Source: an uncultured Devosia sp.
GTDB taxonomy: Bacteria > Pseudomonadota > Alphaproteobacteria > Rhizobiales > Devosiaceae
DNA: 64,000 bases
Direction: 5' to 3'
NCBI RefSeq assembly: GCF_946479885.1
Contig: NZ_CAMLHM010000003.1
Location: 65,012-129,011 of the forward strand
The position numbers were made by a program, and so were the translations under genes. How positions within the stretch are numbered: position 1 is the first letter of the stretch; each line of letters opens with the position of its first letter. The notes beneath the pieces were generated by a model. That model saw only the letters and a list, made by a program, of their open reading frames with translations, did not search any database and was not told the origin of the DNA. Positions 1 to 7,627 of this stretch are shown in pieces.

Positions 1-693
1 GCCGCTATCGCCTATGCACGTGAGGGCGCTGATGTCGCGATCGGCTATCTGCCCGAAGAGGAGGCTGATGCCAAGCAGGTCATCGCCCTGATCGAAGCGG
101 AGGGCCGCAAAGCGGTTGGCTTGGCCGGAGACGTCAAGGACGAAAGCTGGTGTAAAGAGATGGTGCAGCGGACGGTCGAGGGCCTGGGAGGGCTCGACAT
201 CCTTGTCGTCAATGCCGCCCGCCAGCAGTTTCGCGAGTCAGTGGCCGAGGTCAGTACCGACGATTTCGACCAGACGATGAAGACCAACCTTTATGCACTG
301 CATTGGATCGCCCAGGCGGCCGTGCCCCATTTGCCGCCCGGCGCAGCAATCATAACAACCGCGTCGATCCAGGCGTACGAACCCTCACCAATCCTCCTGG
401 ATTACGCGACTACCAAGGCCGGCATTGTCGCCTATACCAAAGCGCTGGCCAAGCAAGTGATCGAGAAGGGCATCCGCGCCAATGTCGTTGCTCCTGGCCC
501 GTTCTGGACCGTATTGCAGCCCAGCGGCGGCCAGCCAGACGAGAAGGTCGAGCAGTTCGGCAAGGACAGCGATTTCGGCAGGCCAGGCCAGCCGGTCGAG
601 CTGGCTCCGGTCTATGTGCTGCTGGCCAGCCAGGAAGCCAGCTTCATCAATGGCGAGGTCTATGGCGTGACCGGCGGCAAGGGCATCGCCTAG
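1..693 (+). CDS. SDR-family oxidoreductase, 5' end cut by window edge
   Basis: The reading frame is open from base 1 and ends at TAG 691-693, giving about 230 residues. The N-terminal glycine-rich nucleotide-binding motif lies outside the window. Visible SDR marks are the NAA motif (VVNAARQQ), a serine in TTASIQ, the catalytic YATTK (Tyr-x-x-x-Lys) and a PGP motif (VVAPGP) after it. The family carries out NAD(P)-dependent oxidation or reduction of alcohols and carbonyls in the cytoplasm. The overall look is of the stress-related glucose/ribitol-dehydrogenase-like SDRs, but the substrate cannot be told. The MFS transporter gene starts 7 bases downstream on the same strand, so the two may be co-transcribed. 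Confidence 0.9.
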   Translation, partial: AAIAYAREGADVAIGYLPEEEADAKQVIALIEAEGRKAVGLAGDVKDESWCKEMVQRTVEGLGGLDILVVNAARQQFRESVAEVSTDDFDQTMKTNLYALHWIAQAAVPHLPPGAAIITTASIQAYEPSPILLDYATTKAGIVAYTKALAKQVIEKGIRANVVAPGPFWTVLQPSGGQPDEKVEQFGKDSDFGRPGQPVELAPVYVLLASQEASFINGEVYGVTGGKGIA

Positions 694-700
694 CTTCGCC

Positions 701-1906
701 ATGAGCTTGTCCGCCCGGCTCTACCTGGCCTTTTTCGCTTGCTCCCTCATGTTGGGAAGCTGGTATCCCCGGATTGCCGACGTTCAGTCGCAAGCGGACA
801 TGGACGGATGGGCGCTTGGACAGAGCCTGAGCGGCTATCCCGTGGGCATCCTGTTGATGTTCACGTTCGGCACGCGGTTTGCTGCAAGGCTGAGTTTTCA
901 ACTCAGTTTTCGGTTGGTAGTCCCCGCCCTGGGGGCCGCCTTGGTTATCGCGACGCTTTCCACGATGGTGCCCTTGCTCTTTGCGGCTTTGCTGGTGGCT
1001 GGGGCCCTGCAGGGCATACTGGCCATCACCGGCAATGTCGAAGCGGACCGGATGGAAACGGCGCTCGGCCGAAAGATTCTGGTCCGTGCGCATGGGTTTT
1101 ACAGTCTTGGCACGGTTCTCGCGGGAGTTGCGGGGATCGGCTTTCAGGCCTTGGGACTGGCGCCATGGCTTCATCTGACGATCATGCTACCGTTGGCCAC
1201 GGCAATGGCGGTTGTCGCCACCCAAGGGATGGAGGCCGTTCCCGCCCGAGCGGAAGAAACGACGGGCTCAGACGCCAGAATTGTGCGTCCGACGCTCGCA
1301 GTGGTGATGCTGTTTATCGCCGGCGGCGCTTCCCTCTATCTCGATAACGCTGCGTCTGACTGGTCTGTCATCCTGCTGCGGGACGGCTATGCTTTGAATG
1401 CAGTCGCCGCCACGGTGGCTGTGACGGTCTGGGCGCTGGGCCAAGCCTTCGGCAGGCTATCTTATCCGGTCATCGAGCGCCGGATCGGTGAGACACGGCT
1501 GGCCTTGGGCATGGCGTGTATTGCGTCGGTAGGACTGGCTCTGGTGGTGTTGTCAGCTCACGCGGGACTGGCCATGCTTGGTTTGGTGTTGATGGGTTTT
1601 GGCACTAGCGCGCTGTTCCCAATGGCCATTTCGGCAGCAGCTCGGCTTACCGACCGACCGTCAGCGGTGAACGTGGCTTCGCTGTCGCAATTGGCTTTTC
1701 TGGCGGCTATCGCCACGCCCATCGTGCTCGGCGGACTGGTTGAACTATCCGGTATCCGGCTTGCCTTTGCCTCCGGGTTTGTGGTGATGGTCGCCAGCTT
1801 GGCAGTTCTGCTGTTTCGCAAACCATTCGGCAAGGTGGCCGGCGGTTCGCCGACAGATCGACGTCGCGGCCAACCCGGCGACGTCAGGGGCGTTCGTCCA
1901 TCATGA
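701..1906 (+). CDS. MFS transporter
   Basis: A 401-residue very hydrophobic protein with about 12 predicted membrane spans, an early glycine-rich segment and a central hydrophilic loop near residues 180-200. This fits a major facilitator superfamily transporter of the inner membrane, closest in feel to the YbjJ-type group. The substrate is unknown. The ATG at 701 follows the dehydrogenase gene by 7 bases without a strong ribosome-binding site, which suggests coupled translation. The last 25 residues are hydrophilic and arginine/glycine-rich, and the stop overlaps the start of the AlkB remnant at 1903, as expected for a once-functional operon. Confidence 0.85.
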   Translation: MSLSARLYLAFFACSLMLGSWYPRIADVQSQADMDGWALGQSLSGYPVGILLMFTFGTRFAARLSFQLSFRLVVPALGAALVIATLSTMVPLLFAALLVAGALQGILAITGNVEADRMETALGRKILVRAHGFYSLGTVLAGVAGIGFQALGLAPWLHLTIMLPLATAMAVVATQGMEAVPARAEETTGSDARIVRPTLAVVMLFIAGGASLYLDNAASDWSVILLRDGYALNAVAATVAVTVWALGQAFGRLSYPVIERRIGETRLALGMACIASVGLALVVLSAHAGLAMLGLVLMGFGTSALFPMAISAAARLTDRPSAVNVASLSQLAFLAAIATPIVLGGLVELSGIRLAFASGFVVMVASLAVLLFRKPFGKVAGGSPTDRRRGQPGDVRGVRPS

Positions 1907-2182
1907 CCATCGATCTCTTCGGTGCCTCGCCATTTCCGCAAGGCTTCGCCTATGAGGCGGATGTGCTCACCGCTGCCGAGGAGACGCGTTGTTGAGCGAA
2001 CTCAAAACCTTCCTTTCCAGGAATTCGACTTCCATGGGTTTCTAGGCAAACGCCGCGTAGTGTCGTTTGGCTGGAAATATGACTTCGCCGTGGCGACGCT
2101 TCGACAGGCCGACGTCGTTCCGGACTTTCTTGTTGCCATCCGCTGTGCGGCCGCCGCTGTCGGCCGGAGCACCGAGAGCTAG
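1903..2182 (+). pseudogene. Broken AlkB-like 2OG-Fe(II) oxygenase gene
   Basis: ATG 1903 opens a frame beginning MTIDLFGASPFPQGF that stops at TGA 1993. Shifting frame near 1990 gives LLSELKT, and shifting again near 2010 gives PFQEFDFHGFLGKRR followed by VSFGWKYDF and VPDFLV, before TAG 2180. Joined together these match the N-terminal half of AlkB-like dioxygenases (the FHGF-KRRVVSFGW-YDF pattern). The gene therefore has two one-base deletions. The C-terminal half with the iron-binding His-x-Asp and second His is missing. AlkB proteins repair alkylated bases; this copy cannot. The frameshift positions are read by eye. Confidence 0.75.
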
Positions 2183-2395
2183 CAAAAAGCGTCTCCAATC
2201 CAGGTGAACCGATCTGGAAAAATGGTGGAGCACCTCTTCAAGGCATTCCACCGAGGCCACGTGCGGCGAAACGCCGAAGGCCTTCGACTAGGTTTATTCA
2301 TCGCATCCGTGATCGCCGAGGCCCACGGTGACACGATCGACGTGCACTCTGACACCCAGGAAACGCGGTTTACTTTTCGGATGCCCATCGACTGA
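2183..2395 (+). pseudogene. Histidine kinase remnant (end of ATPase domain)
   Basis: The frame open from 2183 to TGA 2395 encodes LFKAFHRG, then GLRLGLFIASVIAEAHG and RFTFRMP. This is the F-box/G2-box end of a GHKL histidine-kinase ATPase domain (usual form: LFEPF-RG then GLGLGLYI then AHGG then FTFRLP). Everything upstream of that (sensor, DHp histidine, N box) is absent, and the AlkB remnant abuts it at 2182. The only start codon is GTG 2204. I read it as a truncated, non-functional fragment left by a deletion that fused two decayed genes. Confidence 0.7.
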
Positions 2396-2559
2396 CACTG
2401 CCAGCGGCGAGGCGGAGCGCTCAAACAGCTAATAGCCCAATAGCTATCCGGCAAACGACAGTTGGGAAATCGAGAGCTAGGTCCAACCTCGCTGTAGAGA
2501 AGCCGTAGCAAGACGAATGCTTGGTTTGCGGCCGCTCGGCAGCTCGCGGATTGAAAGAC

Positions 2560-2865
2560 CTACACCGTTTGACAGGCTGTAACCCTGATCATGATACTTT
2601 CCTGCTCGAACTCGCTCTCAAGTCGCCGTCTATAGTCGTGCCACCAGGCTTCATCCACGTGTTCGACCATTACTTCGGCCACGATGATCCGGTCGTGCTG
2701 GATGGTGGTGGGGCGCTTCCAGAGACCCTCCGCCGGTTCGCGTGTATAGGCCGTCGCGCCCCCGAAACGGTCGGCGAGTCCCGCCACTAGTCCTTCGATC
2801 GTTTCGAGTGGAATGGGGTCTCCACGACCAGTATCTAGCGGCAGAAAAACTTCAACAATGTTCAT
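2560..2865 (-). CDS. Small conserved hypothetical protein
   Basis: A 101-residue protein starting at ATG 2865 (MNIVEVFLPL). It is acidic, has no signal peptide or membrane span, and looks like a compact alpha/beta protein with a GGATAYTREPAEGLW motif and an aromatic DEAWWHDYR stretch. I recognise it as resembling a short uncharacterised family common in rhizobia and relatives, but I know no function for it. It stands alone between the pseudogenes and the ROSE-led gene; its ribosome-binding site is weak. Base composition is normal for the genome, and the absence of internal stops supports a real gene. Confidence 0.75.
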   Translation of the reverse strand: MNIVEVFLPLDTGRGDPIPLETIEGLVAGLADRFGGATAYTREPAEGLWKRPTTIQHDRIIVAEVMVEHVDEAWWHDYRRRLESEFEQESIMIRVTACQTV

Positions 2866-3124
2866 GCCCGTACCCGTTCAAGAACTGGGACGACTGTTAA
2901 TGGCCACGCCCGTACATCGTCCACTTCCTCGTCTTGACGAAGTGGGAATGGCGAAGGGTGCAGTCAACAAGGTGCGGCCTGTACCTCTGACGAATCTTCG
3001 CTGTATCGGCGTTTTCGTTAGCCGGCCCATCACCGGTTTGCAGCGGCACCTACCGCTCGCCAGAGTTTTTTGGGGCCGACCCTTGACGACAAAACGGACC
3101 AATCACAGATCACCTTTCGCCGAC

Positions 3125-3206
3125 AGTACTTCTGATCGGCATGTCCATGGGGTGACGCCTTTGGGCGCTCCCCTCGTATCTGTGTTGCTCTACGGAGGAT
3201 ATGGCT
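3125..3206 (+). promoter_or_regulatory. ROSE-like RNA thermometer leader (copy 1)
   Basis: The stretch 3158-3211 is nearly the same as the leader of the Hsp20 gene at 5776-5827. Both hold GGGCGC, then CTCGTATC (or close), TGTTGCTC or GTGTTGCTC, and GGAGGATATGGCTATGAG. ROSE elements of rhizobial small heat-shock genes have a conserved UYGCU (here TTGCT 3185-3189) that pairs with the Shine-Dalgarno (here CGGAGG 3193-3198) and blocks it at low temperature. That matches what is seen. Here it precedes a secreted protein gene rather than a chaperone gene. Confidence 0.7.
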
Positions 3207-3605
3207 ATGAGAAACATTCTTACTACCGCGGTCGCGGCGAGTTTTTGTGCGCTGACCCTTGCGGCCCCGCTGGCGGGCGCTGAACCACCTCGTAAGATCG
3301 ACAATCCTGGCAGGCTCGATTGGCTGGCAATGCGCACCATATTTGCAGCGACCGACGGTCCTTTCTCGCCGGATGGCAAGGCTAACCAGCGCAGCAAGGC
3401 CACGCTCGACACAGCTGCAGGCAATGAGTCGGCCGCCTCGCCCGGCTTTGACCTGCTCGGCCCAGATCTCCGGTCCGCATGGGAATTGGTGCAGCAACAG
3501 GCCCAGTTCGCCGCCAAGTTTACCAGCAAGCGCTTGGGCGGCGGCGCCTCGCAGGCGGAGCGAGCGGCGCCCGAGCTTTCCTGGGGCTGGCAACATGAGT
3601 CTTGA
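3207..3605 (+). CDS. Secreted hypothetical protein behind a ROSE-like leader
   Basis: There are two in-frame ATGs, 3201 and 3207; 3207 lies 8 bases after CGGAGG, the better spacing, and matches the start used by the Hsp20 gene with the same leader. The 132-residue product begins MRNILTTAVAASFCALTLAA with an Ala-x-Ala-type cleavage site near residue 25, so it should be exported to the periplasm. The mature part has a helix-prone region (SAWELVQQQAQFAAKF) and no motif I know. Its stop overlaps the start of the next gene by 11 bases. The leader suggests heat induction, which is inference. Confidence 0.75.
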   Translation: MRNILTTAVAASFCALTLAAPLAGAEPPRKIDNPGRLDWLAMRTIFAATDGPFSPDGKANQRSKATLDTAAGNESAASPGFDLLGPDLRSAWELVQQQAQFAAKFTSKRLGGGASQAERAAPELSWGWQHES

Positions 3606-3945
3606 TGGCTTGGGTATGAAGCGGCCTGAGTCAGCGCAGGTAGGCCCGGCCGGCGGGGCGTTGCCGGATTGGCAGCCCGACCTTGAGCGGTTGAAGCGCG
3701 AGACGCAGCAGGCTAGGGACGTCGGGCGAAGCGATCCGTGGACGCTGGCAGAAGCGGAGTGCTGGATCGAGTTGATTGACTCCGAAATAGCGGCTCACGC
3801 CCACCTCGGCGCGCATCATAGCGAGGCAGTACCGCTGCTTCGCACATGGAAGGCAGAACTCAGCGCGCTGGGTCGAGCGCTCCGCGCGCTCGAGCGCAGC
3901 GCAGCTGGAGGCCCCTATACCGCGGACCAAAATCCAGCAGCCTGA
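3595..3945 (+). CDS. Hypothetical protein, coupled to the secreted protein gene
   Basis: ATG 3595 overlaps the end of the upstream gene by 11 bases, so translation is probably coupled. The 116-residue product (MSLDGLGMKRPESAQ) is soluble and helical, with charged repeats such as DLERLKRETQQARD and a run of Leu/Ala/Arg near the C-terminus (ALGRALRALERSAAGG). No signal peptide or membrane span is present and I do not recognise the family. A strong hairpin terminator follows its stop directly, which supports it as the last gene of a two-gene unit. Confidence 0.6.
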   Translation: MSLDGLGMKRPESAQVGPAGGALPDWQPDLERLKRETQQARDVGRSDPWTLAEAECWIELIDSEIAAHAHLGAHHSEAVPLLRTWKAELSALGRALRALERSAAGGPYTADQNPAA

Positions 3946-3985
3946 GTGCGACCGGGAGCGAGGTGGCGCTCCCGGTCGCACCGTT
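3946..3985 (+). terminator. Strong hairpin after the two-gene stress unit
   Basis: A perfect 15-bp inverted repeat, GTGCGACCGGGAGCG at 3946-3960 and its complement at 3967-3981, has a 6-base loop. It begins on the base after the stop codon TGA 3943-3945. The following bases (CGTTTCC) hold only a short T run, so it may act as a terminator or as a 3' stabilising hairpin. Confidence 0.65.
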
Positions 3986-4161
3986 TCCGCTGCCTCCCGC
4001 TGAATCGGGCGTGAGATTTGGCCCCCCGGCTACTCATGGCAGCTGCTGTGCAGACCCAAACGCGCATCCTGGCGATCGACCGGCGTCTAGCTGGCAGCAC
4101 GCATGCGCAAGCTTTACTGCCATCGGGCGTGAGCTACTTCCCGGCTAATGGCTCACGATGC

Positions 4162-5532
4162 CTAACGCAGGAAAAGGATGAGCGGCGCTCCGCGGCGGAT
4201 TATCTGCAAGGCAAAGGTCCCGGACTGTTCCGCCAAGCCAGACGCTAACGCCTCGACGTTTCCAATGGGTGATCGGTTCATGGCAACGATGAGGTCGCCG
4301 GCCAACATGCCAGCAGCCTCCGCAGGACTGCCTGGGGCAACCTCGGAGACGACGACGCCGGACAGTCCAAGAAGGGCTTCGTCAGGCGTGAGATCTCGTA
4401 GGGTGGCGCCTTGAAACCGCTCTGAAAGCGAGATCGCCGAGGCTTGTGGAGCCTCCCCGATCTTCGCATTCAGCTCGAGCTCGCCGCCGTTCCGCAGGAT
4501 GCTTAGCTGCACTGTCGTTCCGATTGGCGCCAGCCCCATTCGGTTGCGCAGATCCACGCTGGAAACCACGCGGCGCCCACCAATAGCCATCACGATATCA
4601 CCAGGTTCGACACCGGCCAGGTCCGCAGAGGACCCGGTCTCAACGCTCGTCACCAATGCACCCCGAACCCCATCCGCGCCAAGCGCCGCGGCGAGCTCAG
4701 GCGTCAGGTCCTGGACGTTGAGGCCCAATTGACCTCGGCGGACTTCGCCATGTTCGAGAATCTGAGCCATCACCGCGGTGGCAATATTGCTTGGCACCGC
4801 AAATCCGATACCGACGTTGCCGCCAGCGGGCGCCAGGATGGCAGTGTTGATGCCGACCAGTTTGCCGTCGAGGCTGATGAGGGCGCCGCCGGAATTGCCC
4901 GGATTGATCGAAGCGTCGGTCTGGATGAAGTCTTCATAGCCTTCGATATCCAGCCCGGACCGTCCAAGGGCGCTCACAATGCCAGAAGTCACGGTCTGGC
5001 CAATGCCAAACGGGTTGCCGATAGCGACGACATAGTCGCCGACGCGCAGCTCCGATGAATCCCGGATACCGATCTCGGTCAGGTTTTCCGCATCGATCTG
5101 CAGGAGTGCGATATCAGTGGCCTGATCACTGCCGATGAGCCGCGCCGCCAGCGTGCGACCGTCTGACAGGGTTGCGGTTATTTCCTGACCATCCGCGATG
5201 ACGTGATAGTTCGTCAGAACGTAGCCGGCATCGGCATCAACGATGACACCCGAGCCGGCGCTCAACTGCACCTCCGGTTGAGGCTGCGGCAATCCAAAAT
5301 AGTGTCGGAAGAAAGGGTCGCTGTAGAGCGGATTGGTAGTGGACGGCGCGACGGACTCAACGGAAATGCTGACGACGGCCGGGACAGCATCTTCCACGAC
5401 ATCTGCAAGAGTTGGAATGGGCGCGACCGCAACTGTCTGGGCGACCGCCGGCGAGCAAAAAAGTGCCGCGATGGTCAGCGCTACCGCGTGGATACCGGTC
5501 CGCGCCTTGGGAACAATCAACCACAGGTTCAT
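4162..5532 (-). CDS. degQ: DegP/DegQ-type periplasmic serine protease
   Basis: A 456-residue protein with a signal peptide (ending about AVAQ, residue 31), a trypsin-like protease domain and two PDZ domains (about 250-345 and 365-456). The catalytic triad is His110 (NYHVI), Asp140 (ATDIALL) and Ser214 (GNSGGA). The length fits DegQ rather than the longer DegP. Such enzymes degrade or hold misfolded envelope proteins under heat stress. ATG 5532 is chosen because GGAG lies 6 bases upstream; an in-frame TTG at 5544 is less likely. The gene is divergent from the Hsp20 operon and next to it, consistent with a stress cluster. The DegP/DegQ split is by length only. Confidence 0.92.
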   Translation of the reverse strand: MNLWLIVPKARTGIHAVALTIAALFCSPAVAQTVAVAPIPTLADVVEDAVPAVVSISVESVAPSTTNPLYSDPFFRHYFGLPQPQPEVQLSAGSGVIVDADAGYVLTNYHVIADGQEITATLSDGRTLAARLIGSDQATDIALLQIDAENLTEIGIRDSSELRVGDYVVAIGNPFGIGQTVTSGIVSALGRSGLDIEGYEDFIQTDASINPGNSGGALISLDGKLVGINTAILAPAGGNVGIGFAVPSNIATAVMAQILEHGEVRRGQLGLNVQDLTPELAAALGADGVRGALVTSVETGSSADLAGVEPGDIVMAIGGRRVVSSVDLRNRMGLAPIGTTVQLSILRNGGELELNAKIGEAPQASAISLSERFQGATLRDLTPDEALLGLSGVVVSEVAPGSPAEAAGMLAGDLIVAMNRSPIGNVEALASGLAEQSGTFALQIIRRGAPLILFLR

Positions 5533-5701
5533 GATGGACTCCAAGAAAGCTGGCGACGCCGGTAATTGATGATCCCCCTGAAAGTTCCTTGGAATGCAGT
5601 AGGCAACCTGTCCGGGCGGTGCGGCGGCAGCGCCTCCAAGATCGCACTAAAACCGCCCCGTCGGCCTGTTCAACCGACCCAAAAAAATTTGAGTTAAGGC
5701 C

Positions 5702-5729
5702 CTTGAAACTGATTTTGTCGTTCCAAAAT
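5702..5729 (+). promoter_or_regulatory. Possible heat-shock sigma (RpoH-type) promoter
   Basis: CTTGAAA at 5702-5708 is an exact match to the -35 of alphaproteobacterial sigma-32 promoters. After 14 bases CCAAAAT (5723-5729) is an acceptable -10. It lies about 95 bases before the Hsp20 start, leaving room for the ROSE-like leader in the transcript. Confidence 0.5.
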
Positions 5730-5744
5730 CAATCTTGCCGGTGG

Positions 5745-5822
5745 CCCGATGGGGCCCGGCAGTCTGGGAGGCGTTCCTCTTGGGCGCCTCTCGTATCCAT
5801 GTTGCTCAAGGAGGATATGGCT
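5745..5822 (+). promoter_or_regulatory. ROSE-like RNA thermometer leader (copy 2)
   Basis: The leader directly before the first Hsp20 gene. TTGCT at 5802-5806 can pair with the Shine-Dalgarno AAGGAGG at 5808-5814, as in the ROSE elements that control rhizobial ibpA-like genes. GC-rich stretches at 5747-5760 and 5781-5788 can form the upstream stems. In-frame ATGs occur at 5817 and 5823; only 5823 is well spaced. Confidence 0.8.
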
Positions 5823-6299
5823 ATGAGGACAACCCTCGATTTTGCACCCCTGTATCGGTCGAGCATTGGCTTTGATCGGATGTTCAACCTGCTGGAGAAT
5901 GCCAGCCGGTTGCAGTCGATCGATAGCTCGCCACCGTATGACATCACCAAGACCGGTGATGATGATTACCAGATCACCATGGCGGTTGCCGGCTTCTCGC
6001 AGGATGACCTGACGCTGACCCAGGAGCCCAACCTATTGATCGTCACGGGTCAGAAGTCCGCTGAAGACACGGGCGACTACTTGCATCGCGGTATTGCCGG
6101 CCGGTCGTTCCAGCGCCGGTTCGAGCTCGCTGACCACGTCAAGGTGGTGGGCGCTAGCTTGGTCAACGGCCTGCTGGCCGTGGAACTGAGACGGGAAATT
6201 CCCGAAGCGATGAAGCCCCGGCGCATTGAAATCGGTACGAGCGCTGGCGGTGCCGCGACGGAACCGCGCCAACTCGAGACCGACAGGCACGCCGCCTAG
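5823..6299 (+). CDS. Hsp20 family small heat-shock protein (IbpA-like)
   Basis: A 158-residue alpha-crystallin-domain chaperone. It begins MRTTLDFAPLYRSSIGFDRMF, the characteristic start of rhizobial IbpA-type class A proteins. The alpha-crystallin domain runs over about residues 38-130 with YQITMAVAGF and a GLLAVEL version of the I-x-I/GxLxxxL end motif. These proteins form oligomers that hold unfolding proteins for refolding by DnaK/ClpB. The ATG 5823 sits 8 bases from AAGGAGG. It is led by a ROSE-like thermometer and a possible RpoH promoter, and followed after 76 bases by a second Hsp20 gene. Confidence 0.95.
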   Translation: MRTTLDFAPLYRSSIGFDRMFNLLENASRLQSIDSSPPYDITKTGDDDYQITMAVAGFSQDDLTLTQEPNLLIVTGQKSAEDTGDYLHRGIAGRSFQRRFELADHVKVVGASLVNGLLAVELRREIPEAMKPRRIEIGTSAGGAATEPRQLETDRHAA

Positions 6300-6316
6300 C
6301 GAGAGTACCTGAATGA

Positions 6317-6351
6317 CCACTGCGCCCGGCCTGGCGGGCTCGGCGCAGTGG
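6317..6351 (+). other. Hairpin between the two Hsp20 genes
   Basis: CCACTGCGCC (6317-6326) and GGCGCAGTGG (6342-6351) form a perfect 10-bp stem with a GC-rich 15-base loop. No T run follows, and the Shine-Dalgarno of the next gene lies just beyond (6362-6369). It may be a processing or attenuation element; a thermometer role is not supported since the ribosome-binding site is outside the stem. Confidence 0.4.
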
Positions 6352-6375
6352 ACCGCGTTGGAAAGGAGAACAAAG

Positions 6376-6900
6376 ATGAATGTTCGTGATCTCATCCCCT
6401 GGGGCCGCAGCAACGACAGTCAGGCTCCATCCACTTACCGCGACGTTGAGCAGCATCCGTTTCTTTCGCTGCACCGCGAAGTAAACCGGCTGTTTGACGA
6501 CGTTTTCCGCGAGTTCGATACCCGCCTTCCCTCGATTGGCCGGTTCTCCTCTCTCGGATCGGTCTGGCCCAGCGTCGAAATCTCCGAGAGCGACAGCCAG
6601 GTCACCGTCACGGCCGAGGTACCGGGCCTGGACGAAAAGGACATAGATGTCCTGCTCGACGATGGCGTGCTGACGCTCCGTGGTGAAAAGCGATCGGAAA
6701 GCGCGGACAACGGGCGTCAATTCTCTGAGCGCTACTACGGCCGCTTCGAGCGCCGGATTCCCCTCGGCTTCGAGGTCGAAGAGGAGAAGGTGGCCGCCTC
6801 GTTCCAGAACGGTCTGCTTACCGTCACGCTGCCGAAGTCGGCCTCGGCTCAGTCAAGGGTAAAACGGATTGAGATCAATGCTCAGGGCAATGTGCACTGA
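6376..6900 (+). CDS. Second Hsp20 family small heat-shock protein
   Basis: ATG 6376 is 6 bases after AAAGGAGA. The 174-residue protein (MNVRDLIPWG) has an N-terminal arm, then an alpha-crystallin domain with WPSVEISESD, EVPGLDEKDIDV and GVLTLRGEKR, and the GLLTVTLPK end motif. This is the HspA/C class common in alphaproteobacteria and different from the IbpA-like first copy. It is a cytoplasmic holdase. It is probably transcribed with the first gene, and possibly with the small gene at 6944. Confidence 0.95.
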   Translation: MNVRDLIPWGRSNDSQAPSTYRDVEQHPFLSLHREVNRLFDDVFREFDTRLPSIGRFSSLGSVWPSVEISESDSQVTVTAEVPGLDEKDIDVLLDDGVLTLRGEKRSESADNGRQFSERYYGRFERRIPLGFEVEEEKVAASFQNGLLTVTLPKSASAQSRVKRIEINAQGNVH

Positions 6901-6943
6901 GCCCTCTAGCGGCTGCGTGTCGGTATCCAATGAAGAGGCTGAA

Positions 6944-7252
6944 ATGTTGCTAGATGTCGAGACCAGAGCCTACAACGACATCGACGAATTGAATGTGTCG
7001 CGCAGCGACCTTGTGGGCTACTTCCATCCGCGCGAGATCGTCACCGACGCGACCCTCTCGCTGGCCCGCAAGCGCGCCCTGCTCGCCTTCTGGTCGTCGG
7101 ACTTCAATGCCATTCGGGGCGCCCCGGCGCTTAGGCGTTCGGGTCACGGCGTGACGACCACGATTGACGCCTTGAAGGCAGCCCTTAGCCAACTAGACGA
7201 TGCAATCATCGTGCCCATGGCAAGCGGGCCGGAGCCGGCTTTGCGAGGTTGA
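6944..7252 (+). CDS. Small Hsp20-linked hypothetical protein
   Basis: ATG 6944 lies 5 bases after GAAGAGG and 43 bases after the Hsp20 stop. The 102-residue product (MLLDVETRAYND) has a VGYFHPREIV motif, a helix TLSLARKRALLAFWSSD and then GAPALRR. The pattern of HPRE, SLARKRALLA-W-SD and APALRR resembles a short uncharacterised family that I recall from rhizobial stress clusters. It is cytoplasmic, with no membrane span. The function is unknown; its position suggests co-expression with the chaperones. Confidence 0.7.
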   Translation: MLLDVETRAYNDIDELNVSRSDLVGYFHPREIVTDATLSLARKRALLAFWSSDFNAIRGAPALRRSGHGVTTTIDALKAALSQLDDAIIVPMASGPEPALRG

Positions 7253-7627
7253 TATCTCCACGTCCCGGCCTTGCGGTCGGGGCGCATAGGTACTCCAGCC
7301 CCCGCTTTGAATGTCTGCTATTCGGGGGGCGGACGCCGTAAGCCGTCGGTCTGCTGGCGGCCCCATTTCGGCCGATTGGCTCGCGGGGAAGCGCTACATT
7401 CCTGGTCAAACGTCCGGGCCAAGGCTTCTTGTAGGCCCCGCTACTTTCTCAACCCTGGTTGATGCAGTTACTGCAGCGCGAAAATTAGCGAAAACGCACA
7501 TTTTTGCGAGTCTGGCGTTCAAGCACTTAGTGTTCGGAGACGTTATTGCCAGCCTCGAGACAGGGGAGGCAGCCAACCATCCCTGAGAGAAGGAGTGGGC
7601 TATGCAGCTGTAAAAGACGGCGTCCGA
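7253..7627. other. Intergenic region, no supported gene
   Basis: A possible terminator for the Hsp20 unit lies at 7264-7281 (CCCGGCC-TTGC-GGTCGGG, one G-T pair, no T run). A weak open frame on + at 7311-7586 (91 residues) has no ribosome-binding site, poor codon use and no recognisable motif, so it is not called. This is the junction between the stress cluster and the mobilization relic. Confidence 0.5.

Noticed and set aside
7311..7586. A 91-residue plus-strand frame between the Hsp20 unit and the relaxase gene
   Set aside because: No ribosome-binding site, no family likeness; kept only as a note in the gap entry.
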